From: Branchiostoma floridae
Taxonomy: Eukaryota; Chordata; Leptocardii; Amphioxiformes; Branchiostomatidae
Direction: 5' to 3'
NCBI RefSeq assembly: GCF_000003815.2
Contig: NC_049991.1
Location: 10,747,024 to 10,811,023 of the forward strand
DNA length: 64,000 bases
The notes under the pieces were generated by a model that saw only the letters and a list, made by a program, of their open reading frames with translations, made no database searches and was not told the DNA's origin. Both the position numbers and the translations under genes were made by a program. Shown here in pieces: positions 54,610 through 64,000 of the stretch (position 1 is its first letter; the number at the start of each line of letters is the position of its first letter).

Positions 54610-55545
54610 AGTGCCATTGGAGAGACAGTGGTACCTATGACCAGTCAGTTAGCCACTATATTTATATAGTTAAGTAGATAATGGCCACTGGAAAGGTGCA
54701 ACTACTAGAACTTTTTTTGTTAACTTGACTACTATCAAAACTGATGAGCACATTATATTTCTTATTGCATTATGTAATGATATTGTCAACAGTTGAAGTA
54801 GAAAATAGCTTATTTCTAATATTGTAATATGTCAATAACATGGTAGCAGCAATGATAGAAGCGGCAAGAAATTTATACTCAAATAATGGTTTGTACATAT
54901 AAAAAGACATTGTTTTGTGTGTTTTCACCTGTCCAAAATGCCAAAGTTATGTAACTTTTCCAGTCAAAATTCAATTCTTCGTCATCATCTCATAAAATTG
55001 TTCTGATTCTTGCCTTCAGTGAAACTTGTTGCTCCCATGTAAAAAACAATGTGGGGAGAGGAAAAGTAAACCAGATAGATGATTTATGCATGACATTGCC
55101 AAACAGTGCAAAGATGTGAACAATTTTCTTCAGTGAAACCTTTCCCAAGTCCAAGTGTAAGTCATGTGGGAAAAACAACTGAATGTGTAAATTCTCTAGT
55201 TATGGCTGCTGAGTTAAGAGTGAATATTAATATGCTTATATAAGATATGCTTAGTATCTAAAAATTAATATGCTCATGCATATAAGATAGTATATCTAAA
55301 TTCAATGAGGCTCAAAAAGTTGGAATAAGGATATTGTTACATTTCAGTCTTTTTCATGTAAGTTGTCTGCATCATGTATTGTTACTTACATCACATGATA
55401 ACTTAGTGCACTTCTTTATAGTGTGATCCATTTTGCAATGTTCATTCGAGTGTTGTTTGAAGAGTTCATTTTGGTGTATGCTACATACAAGTTTGGTGAC
55501 ATTAAGTGCAAAGTTTAAATAAACCATTGGATATGATTTTGATAA
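54610..55545 (+). other. MFSD6 3' UTR
   Basis: AT-rich trailer after the stop, with an AATAAA signal at 55518-55523; cleavage is likely 10-30 bp later. No ORF of note. Confidence 0.6.
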
Positions 55546-56049
55546 TCCATACTTGTCACGCTGCTGACTTATATTGCAAATACAACATGTACTTTCCCAA
55601 TGTCAAATGTACAATACATTAGATCCTTTAATCAGAAATTTGAGATAATCAGATATCGTAAAGACGTAAAGAAATTTGAATCATATCACACAATTTACTT
55701 CATATTAGCAGCAAGAAATAGAAATCAATCTTATATCAATCTTCTTAATAAACATCCTGCTAAACATTCTACACATCACCAAAAACAGCTGACATAAAAG
55801 CATCCTTTATAAAAGATATCATCCAAAATGTAGATTTAAGAAGAAGAAGAATCGTCATTCCTTTGAATATAAAACATAGTCATACACAATAAAACACCTG
55901 AGACAACATGCAATCTGTACCCTCACCATAAATCGGTTTTGAGTGAATTAAAATTCTTGTTTACTAATATCAGTAAAGCCCCATTTTTACTGAGGTAGGA
56001 TTGGTAGTCATCTTGTTAATAACCTTATTTTGCATCCATGACCTCATCA
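55546..56049. other. Convergent spacer between MFSD6 and MPV17L
   Basis: 3' ends of the two genes face each other. AT-rich, nothing coding. It should include the MPV17L 3' UTR on the minus strand; I did not find a clear reverse AATAAA close to the stop. Confidence 0.45.
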
Positions 56050-57725
56050 TCAATCTTGTTGCTTCCCAGCATCTGTGTCCAGCATTTCCTATGAAAGAAC
56101 CATGCATAATGCCTTAATGTTATGGAGCTGGCAGAAACTGCAAACTCATAGTCATACATAACTTCATCCCATTTAATCTATTTCAGTGCATTTGCCCTCA
56201 TAATCAATGGGATATAACCTGGAAGACTACAGCATTCTGCTGCAAAAAAACAGCACGATTTTCTGGAAAAATCAGCATGAAAGTAACCCTCATAAAGTTT
56301 TTTTTTATTTTACAACAGAACATGAAGTACTAATGAGTCACTCTATTACACTCTAATGAGAAGCAACTATAGCACTTATATAGTAAGGTTCTTTATATTA
56401 AACCTACCTGTTCTGCCCTTGCCTTCATAATGCACATAATATTAGCCCAGGTGAATGAACAGACTCCTAGAAAGATCACACGATACTGTACAGGCAACAG
56501 GTAGAAGTTGATCGTCTGGAATATAAGAAGCGTTTCAGTTTCAGACCCTTGTAAAATAAGGGTGCAAGCAAAATATTTGTTTTCCTAATACTGCCTGTGA
56601 AATGAAATCTTTACAGAAAATAATGGCGGGTTTCAATCCACAGCATCAAACTTTTCATACTTAATGTTATTCTAATAGTTCAACAGAATACTTAGTACTT
56701 GAAGGTTATAAGATACCATCTGATATTGTTCAGGTGATAATATGTTAAATCTACATGTTGTAATCTTGTATGAGAATGCTCTTACCTGAGCTGCTGGCCA
56801 GAACATCATTCCTGTCTGTAACAACAGTAACATGATGGGTAAATGACACAAATATTATGCTTTTTACCTCGTGGCTTTTGAAGTGACAATGCACAGATTC
56901 TATCAATTAACTCTTGCTAAGAAACATCTGTTTTTAAACTTTTCTATCACTTTTTAAATCAAGCATCTTTTCACCAAAAGCAGTAACTCATTGACAAGCA
57001 TCTTTCTTTTGCCCATGTCAAGTTTTGTTTTTCCTGCACTTGAATTAGTTTCAAGGTGTTGAAAGAATCATTGATATAATAATCAAGTCAGGGTTGCGTT
57101 ATCCTCACATATGCTAAAACATATATTTTAGGAACACTGCACCATGTAAGTATCCACGAATTTCTCTCTCACAACTGCAAAGACATCAGGCTTCCTCTCA
57201 AGCACCCTGAGTCCTGGAAACACAGAAAAATCATTGTCTGATAGTTGATTAATCTAAAGACAACTTCTTAATTCATCGAAATTTTGTTATTTTTCATGGG
57301 TAAGACATGGGTAACACATAAACTGCCCTCAAGTAGGTCGAAATCAAAATTTGAACTATTTATAGGAACATACAGCCTCGGCCATTACCTGCATAAAACG
57401 CCGTGATAAGAAGAGGGGCTGCTATGACCTGATCCACGAGCACCTTGGCGGCGGTTTTACGAACAGTAGCACCAGGAAACATCCTCTCTAAGAACGGGAT
57501 CCACCTGTAATTGAAATTGCCCAAACACACGAAGCCTATAACGCCCATTCTAGCGGTCCTTCCGAGATCGAGTGAAAAGGCTGAGTGTTCGTGTGTGACC
57601 TTCTTGTCGAAATGGAAGGTCCATAGCTGATTACTGACGTCCGCTCCGGTGTACAGGATAGTGTATAGTCCCACACTCGTCAGGTAAGGGCTTTTCCGCA
57701 GTACGTTCCTGAGATGAGATATCAT
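56050..57725 (-). CDS. MPV17L: MPV17-like protein (Mpv17/PMP22 family)
   Basis: 194-aa four-span membrane protein of the Mpv17/PMP22 family, found in mitochondrial inner membrane or peroxisomes. Exons on the minus strand: 57725-57389, 57213-57143, 56815-56786, 56515-56408, 56088-56050; phases join without break. Start MISHLRNVLRKSPYLTSVGL. Conserved landmarks: LYTGADVSNQ, NFNYRWIPFLERMFPG, AKVLVDQVIAAPLLITAFY, then REKFVDTYMTGMMFWPAAQT, INFYLLPVQYRVIFLGVCSF and TWANIMC. These line up with human MPV17L (NFNYVWLRLLERALPG, KLLCDQVVGAP, YWPFVQLTNFSLVPVQ). The tail EMLDTDAGKQQD is short. The donor of exon 2 is GTGCAG, weaker than usual. Head-to-head with ENGASE. Could be MPV17L2, but NFNY and the VPVQ run favour MPV17L. 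Confidence 0.9.
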
Positions 57726-58258
57726 ATTTGCAGCCGTGCAGAGTGACAGCGTACACGTTCCCAGTGATCAAAGTCCGGTTACCTATACAACCAAACAAAA
57801 GAACATTTACCAGACTTTTGAAATAAAAGGGAAATTTTATGTGCATGTTTTGGACGTCATGGTGGAACAAATAAGCAAAGTGGCGGTAAAATATGACAGA
57901 AATTGCCCGATAGCTATCTTTTTGGTGACAAGGCCGCCATGTTGAGTGTCAAAGGTTACTAGACTGTTACACTATAGAAGTGCAGTCATTGATTTTTTGA
58001 AAATTTTATCTACAACCTGATTATACTTCTAATCTTACTTTTAGGTAACTAACTTTTGTAGCTATAGAATTTAGTAAGTAATGAGTCTATAAAAAGTTCA
58101 TGTTTACTTAAATGTGTCGCAATAAACTTCTTCCAACACGACGTACCCCATTCAGTAGTGGTAGAAACCAAAGCTGCAGGTGGGAGTACTGCATCTGGCA
58201 TGTCTATCACAGTATCAGGACCGATCACTGAGCAAGGTGTTTATGAACGCTGAACACA
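57726..58258. promoter_or_regulatory. Divergent promoter of MPV17L and ENGASE
   Basis: The two start codons are 533 bp apart on opposite strands, with no other gene. It contains a GACGTCATGG (CRE-like) word near 57853 and GCCGCCATGTTG, a YY1-type site, at 57933-57944. No TATA box in a plausible place for either gene. Bidirectional promoter use is inference from spacing and motifs. Confidence 0.5.
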
Positions 58259-61200
58259 ATGAGCGCTGGCACTGTAAGTATCAGTTTCGAGGACTTGGAT
58301 TTTTCCAGGAAACCAAAACTCGGTGAGTTTACCGTCAATGCCACAAGTTACTGGCAAATATCGATTTAGACAGAACTGCAACCGTATCAGACTGAATGTG
58401 AAAGTCACAGTAGAGTGACAGACCCAGTGGCGGCGGCACCGGTGGGGCAGGGGGGGCGGCTGCCTCCCGAAAAATATGTTGGGGGGGCGTCGCCCCCCCA
58501 GAAAATCAAGCTGAAACCTTGTGTATTTTTTTGATGATGGAAATTTCATTAAATCAAGCTAGTCTAATGGGAAAATTTACGCCTGAAAATTCAAGAAATG
58601 ACGTTTCAGAGAGTCCCAATTTCAAAATTTCGCCAGTGTTCCCTTGTGACGGCTCGCGTCTTTGGTTATGTCGGCGCAGGACAATATGTTGCGGGAGCGT
58701 TGCTCTTAAAAACCTTTTTAACTAATAGAAATTTTACTATCGTACTATACTTGGTTTACAAGCAGAATGTGGGCCTCAAATGCAGGAAATGACGTTTTAG
58801 GCGGTCAAGATTTCAAAATTTTGTCCGGACCTGCCTAGCGATGACTTGTGCCTCCGGCGCTCACAACGACATGGTGAAAATTTGTTGAGGCGTGGGTCAT
58901 TGCCCTCAAACAGCTCTTTCATTCACAAAAAGGACATTAGATTTAGCATAGTCCCTCAGCAAAATTTGTCCCCCAAAATACAGAAAATGGCGTTTCAGAG
59001 GGTACAGATTTTGAAATTTTCCCAGAGCAACCTTGCGACAGCTTGCACCTTCGACACTCGGAATCGTGAATATATTTTGGGGGCATCGCCCTCGCTAAAA
59101 CCATGTGTCTTTCTAACAGAATTGTCATCAAATTTAGCTTAGTCTGGCAGCAAAATATGCGCGCCAAAACGTAGGAAATGGCGTTTTAGAGGGTCAAGAT
59201 TTCAAATTTTCCCGGGGGAGCATGCCCCCTAGGATGGTGGTAGCGCCTTCGGCGCTACATGTGCCGTACAATTCTAAGTTCGCCCCCCCAAACGAAATTT
59301 GGTGCCGCCGCCTCTGAGACCAAAGTACATAGGACTAAGGTAACAGTTACAAGCAAGTTTGCTTGTAATGTTACAGCTTTTGAAAAATCAACTATTTCTT
59401 GGTGTATTAATACTATTATGTTGTATTGGTATGATCATGATGGTCTTGACATACAAAATGTACTTTGCTGGGGTTCTATTTCATGGTAGGAGTAAGGACT
59501 TGGTAGGAGGGAAAAGGCAGATTTTCACTATGTTATCAATTTGCGGTTGAAACTATTCAGAAGTACAGAAGTTATTTGAAAGGAGATGTAGTCATGGTGC
59601 CATGAATTTGCAGTGGAGTGACCACCGTGAAAACGTAAAATCTAAGCCACTATAAAGGGGCACAATTTACAGCAATTAACATTAGTTTAATTGTTCTCAT
59701 CAAATTTCATCCTATTCCCAGGGAAGAATTTTGAGGCTGAGTCTGACACATCAGACTCCCTGGTTCCTGTCAGCAGACCACTCTACACAGTGGAGGACGT
59801 TCTGTCATGGACACCAAACAAGGATGGCTACAAGACAGATGCCTTCAACATCGCCACTGTCCCTCTTGCCAAGAGGACTCAACAAGGCGGTGTGCCAAAA
59901 ACCTTGGTGTGTCACGACATGAAGGGAGGCTATATTGAAGACAGGTAATAAAAGCTATCAGATAGATTTGAAAGGCAGATACTGTCAGGTAAAATTACAT
60001 ATATAGGCCTGTCATTAACCTGACTAAAATCGCGCTCATAGCAGCCGGCCCTACAGTTGCCACCATAGTAGGAGGAGGGGGTCATTAACCCAGCCAGTGA
60101 GAGTTTGTATAATCACAGGCTAGGTTTGTCACTTGCTTTGATAACCAGTCAGTTCTGCATGCCTGCAGAAGATGGGTGTGTCACGCTGAAGGGTGGTTAT
60201 ATCAGTTGACCTATCCAGATCTAAGTTGTTATATCTCTTATCATTTTACCACTGTTTTTCTTGACTGCATCTATGCAGAACTGAATTTTCCATCACATAC
60301 TCCCAGGTTTGTTCAGGGGACATGGAGGGATGACTGTTACCTGATCTCCCACTGGCAGCACATCGACACGTTTGTGTACTTCAGTCATCACTTCATCACA
60401 CTGCCTCCTCCTGGCTGGACCAATGCTGCTCACAGACACGGGGTCAAGGTTCTAGGTTAGAGCTTTCTTCTATTGACGTGCATATGGCTTGATATTTACA
60501 AGTTGGTAAAGAGGTCTTCTATTAAAGCAGTGTCCTTCTTTAGAGAATGTTGACTGAAATATTGTGTATCTTGTATGTTGTATCAAGGATGATATAACGT
60601 CCTTGGTTGTATTAGTAGATATTTCTAATTGCAAATTTACATCTGGGCCTCTTAGAATCTTGGAGAGATTCAAGTGACACAGTCCAGAGGAAAAAGATAT
60701 CAGTATCAATACAAAGATAATTTCAATTTTTTATTTCTTCTCTCTAATACATACATACAAACATATATTCAATTCATGCATGCATGCCATCTTTACTGTC
60801 CTATAGGAACATTGATCACTGAGTGGGATGATGGGGCCAAATGCTGCCAGCAGTTTCTAAAGGACCAGGCCAGCTGTAGGGCTTTGGCTGACAAACTAGC
60901 ACAGATGGCTCAGCACTACAACTTTGATGGTTGGCTCATCAACATAGAGAATCCTCTTGAGGTAAACACTCAGGGACAGCACAGGAGAGATCATAGGCAG
61001 GAAACTAGCTAGTACTAGTACTAGAAAGACAAGAACATGGGGGATGGTACCTGAAAACATAGCTAATTATTTAATCACCCATCCTAGCTATTGGTATAGC
61101 CCTTTAGATGATTTGATTTCTCTGAATGCAGCTAGGATAGAAGTACTAGTATTCCAATATTGATAGAAGCACATGTATGGCAATTTTATAAGAAGATTTA

Positions 61201-63719
61201 AGCAAGGAGGTTATATAACCTCCTTGATTTAGCACACCTGTTGATGACCCCAATGTGAGACAGTTAAGGTTCTCCCTTTAAGATGTAAGTTGGTTTTGAA
61301 GAGTATCCTTAGGACAAAGATCTGATGTATATAATGTTGCTGTCTTCAATGCAGGCTCCCCAGGTGAAAACCCTGATTGGCTTTATGTCCTACCTGACTG
61401 ACGTGATGCACACTGCTGTGCAGGGGAGTGAGGTCATCTGGTATGACAGTGTCATCACCACAGGGGAACTTAAGTGGCAAGATGAGCTCAATGACAAGAA
61501 CAGGTATGATTCTGTTATGATGATGATATTTTTGAATGGGTTTTTCATAACTTGAAAATGCTGCTCATGCATTCAACCTAAAATACTACATGTCCAGCTT
61601 TGAAGTCTTTATCAATTCTGTACATTATAATTTGCACAAACCATGTATCTTTATTCAATCTAGGATATTTTTTGACTCCTGTGATGGGATTTTCCTGAAC
61701 TACACTTGGAAGGAGGAGGGCCTTCAGCGTTCTTTAGAGATGGCAGGAGAGAGACAACATGATGTGTACGTTGGTGTGGATGTGTTTGGCAGGAACTGCT
61801 TTGGTGGAGGGGGCTTCAACACCAACAAGGTTAGTTAAGATTATCAATTGAAGTATACAATAAAAAAAGTCACCGTGCACACACATACATACCAAGTTTT
61901 ACATACATCTCTTTCCAATAAGCTGGACAAAAATGTTATGCTTTGTTGCCTTTGTTCTGAAAGATTGTTTTGTTCCTGATGTGAGTATAATTGTGGTTTG
62001 ATTTCCAGGCCCTGTCTGTCATCAGGAAACAAGGCCTATCGGCAGCCATCTTTGCTCCAGGCTGGGTGCATGAAAAGCTTGGAGCTGACAATTTCTCTTC
62101 AAACCAGAGCAAGTAGGTACTTTTAAGAAGAAGTGAAGGAATCTGTCATTCAGGGATTTGAGTTTCAGTCTGAAAAACTAAAAGACAACATGTTATTTTC
62201 CTACTCTGCTGTGCTTTTCATGATTATTTTGTGGATAGTTTTTTGTGTGTGTTAAACTTGACCCTTCTGTGATGTCACCAGGTTTTGGAACCTTTTGTCT
62301 GATCTGTGCCCCATGCATGGACCTGCAGCTCTACCTTTTGTAACATCATTCTGTCAGGGACAAGGACAGAACTTCTATATCAATGGCCAGGTAAGCCTAA
62401 CTGAAGTCTGTACACATTCCTTCCATTTTTGTTTTCTGAATGTCATGCTACAGATATCAACAGATAAACATTCTGACAGTAGACAAATAGGAATTTTCTT
62501 CTCAGTACTTTTTCTGCATCATTACCTAGAAAGAAGAGCATGTGGTAAGTATGATTATGTTTGGTAGTGGTTGCAGCCATTAAGAAAAGCACCATCCACT
62601 GGCCAGGACGTTGTACTCAAGGCACATTACTGCTGTTTTCTGTGCAGGTTGTCAGGAGAGGCCCGTGGTACAACCTGAGTTGTCAGCAGCTCCAAGCAAC
62701 ATTTACCTCAGCACAGTTCTCTCAGGGAAAGGAGCAGGCAGGGGGAAATAGAACCATGGGTGTCTGTACCAAGGACGCCTTCCATGGAGGTGGCAGCCTG
62801 CTTTTGGGAGGAAACTTCACACATGCTTGTGATACTTTGTCTTTTAGGTACATGTAAAACTTTTTATTTAAATTTATGTGCAAAGAAAACATAATATGTC
62901 TAACCTAATTATCAGCTTTTGCCCAATTCTGTAGACAATAGTGCAAAGTTGTCCAGCATAGCTATCTCCCAACAGGCAAAAGTAATGTTGATAGTCCCAT
63001 TATGTGATACTGTTCTTTATGTTTCAGACTGTTTAGCTCAGACATTCCAGTTCAGTCCCCTCTACTGGTCAGCTACACCTATAAGTGGAAGACAGGTGCA
63101 GACCGCGCAGCTGTGCACCTGATCCTCAGCACCTCAGGACAGACCAAACAGTGGGTTCTTATGGAGGGTGATGATAACAAGGATGGAGGTATGCAACTCT
63201 TTGTTGAGTTCTTTTGTGCATGTTTTCTCGATTAAATTGAAGTGGTAGCAGGCTATTAGTTAAGAATGTGTCCAGTTGACAAGACAAAGAAATTAGACAC
63301 ACTCTTTTGCAGCTGGTGCCTAAAGGATGCCTTGTTTCCCTTCAAATTACTTACACATGTCTTTGAAGTCAACTTCCATCTGATGTTTGAGACTAATAGG
63401 CAAAACTTGTAGGCTACTGAAAAAATAAGTTCCTTTCCAAAGTTTCCTCTCTGACTACACAAATGTATGACTGTGGCAGAGAGTAGACTTTGGTTTCATT
63501 ATAATATGATAAAAGTGTATCATTGCAAGGGATTTAAAGTTGAACTTCATCTTGCTTTACAGACATTGATAAAACATATGTAAAGAACAACACTGAAGAC
63601 AACTCAACAGGTCAAGCTGAGTTCTTCATTGCCCTTCCTGATAAGGAGTGTGACAGGCTGTACAAGGAATGTTTTGGATGTACCAGAGATGAAACAGCAG
63701 AGGAGGGCTGGTGTACAAG
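58259..63719 (+). CDS. ENGASE: ENGASE, cytosolic endo-beta-N-acetylglucosaminidase (3' end missing)
   Basis: GH85 enzyme that cuts the chitobiose core of free or protein-linked N-glycans in the cytosol, here 545 residues of about 740. Exons: 58259-58322, 59722-59944, 60307-60455, 60807-60961, 61355-61503, 61664-61829, 62009-62112, 62282-62390, 62648-62847, 63028-63188, 63563-63719; phases join throughout. Exon 1 MSAGTVSISFEDLDFSRKPK is predicted from an ATG and a phase-1 donor that fits exon 2; it is the least certain. Landmarks match human ENGASE: LVCHDMKGGYIEDRF, FVYFSHHFITLPPPGWTNAA, HRHGVKVLGTLITEW, WYDSV, LKWQDELNDKNR, FFDSCDGIFLNY, DVYVGVDVFGR, AIFAPGWVHE, LPFVTSFCQG, DAFHGGGSLLL. The catalytic Asn and Glu are in FDGWLINIEN. 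No signal peptide, as expected for a cytosolic enzyme. More exons lie past the window. Confidence 0.93.
58425..59316. mobile_element. hAT-like MITE in ENGASE intron 1
   Basis: Ends CAGTGGCGGCGGCACC and GGTGCCGCCGCCTCTG are inverted repeats starting CAGWGG, the usual form of hAT elements. The flanks show AGACC on both sides (58420-58424, 59317-59321), shorter than the 8-bp hAT duplication, so the superfamily is not certain. The interior is made of about four diverged units of 150-200 bp, each with a TTTCAAAATTT word, a CTTCGGCGCT-like word and a GGGGGCATCGCCC-like word. No transposase; open frames inside are not genes. Confidence 0.65.
61203..61226. repeat. CAAGGAGGTT palindrome, copy 2
   Basis: CAAGGAGGTTATATAACCTCCTTG (positions 61203-61226) is a nearly perfect 24-base palindrome in an ENGASE intron, same motif as at 48.5 kb. 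Confidence 0.65.
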
Positions 63720-64000
63720 GTATGAAAATATAATGTTATTACATATGCATGTATGTTGTTACATGTATGTGCATTTCAAGGGGTTTGTAATTTGATACAT
63801 GAATGAACAAGTGATGCAGTTAAAAGTTGATAAGTGTTAGTCTTTTAATTTGCTTTTTATTTGGGGGCAGGGGGCTCTCAATGAATGACTCATAAGCAGT
63901 GTTGACACATACTTTTGATCCTGGTTCTTGAATCTTGGAATGCTGTTCCTGCTCAGACTATGTGCATGTGTTCCTTGGTACTGATTCCAAGTTATCCAGG
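63720..64000. other. ENGASE intron, to window end
   Basis: AT-rich intron following the GTATGA donor at 63720; no further exon seen before the window edge. Confidence 0.6.

Noticed and set aside
58519-59167. Several 60-100-residue frames
   Set aside because: They fall in the hAT-like element in ENGASE intron 1.

Overview
The window looks like chromosomal DNA of a cephalochordate (amphioxus, Branchiostoma type). It has intron-rich genes with GT-AG splice sites, one 667-base assembly gap (6929-7595), and AT-rich non-coding DNA packed with small inverted-repeat transposons. It carries chordate-type orthologues of PDXDC1, MFSD6, MPV17L and ENGASE. Species assignment is inference; I could not run a search.

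Layout. (1) 1-4.3 kb: four 5' exons of PDXDC1 on the minus strand, with a CRE and a YY1-like site at its start; a Harbinger-type MITE sits in intron 1. (2) 4.3-8.9 kb: no gene; a 982-bp MULE-like element with a 9-bp target duplication, the gap, and a 246-bp tandem repeat joined to a repeat carrying two CTCF-like sites. (3) 8.97-11.9 kb, minus strand: a nicotinic-receptor-like gene with all six extracellular-domain exons but no visible membrane-domain exons. (4) 14.8-43.4 kb, plus strand: five complete tandem Cys-loop receptor genes (A-E), all alpha-type (vicinal Cys-Cys in loop C). They share one eight-exon structure in which the first seven exons have identical lengths (55/140/45/110/139/138/262). 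At 44.09 kb a lone 55-bp signal-peptide exon marks a sixth, lost copy (F). (5) 44.2-52 kb: no coding gene beyond that exon; Harbinger-type MITEs, one with a TTAA-flanked element nested inside, and a candidate promoter. (6) 52.1-63.7 kb: MFSD6 (+), MPV17L (-) and ENGASE (+, 3' end outside). MPV17L and ENGASE are head to head across about 530 bp.

The receptor cluster is the main biological interest. The proteins have the ligand-gated pentameric channel layout: signal peptide, Cys-loop domain, M1-M3, a short M3-M4 loop and M4. Glu at M2 -1' predicts a cation channel. The M2 sequence Arg-Leu-Gly-Phe-Phe just after that Glu differs from vertebrate nicotinic receptors. DNA of the M3 and post-M3 segment is almost identical in all five copies, including a 48-bp run with no differences, while introns are unrelated; this suggests gene conversion. 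The minus-strand extracellular-domain gene reads closer to vertebrate alpha7 and shares exon sizes and intron phases, so it looks like a sister of the ancestor of the array.
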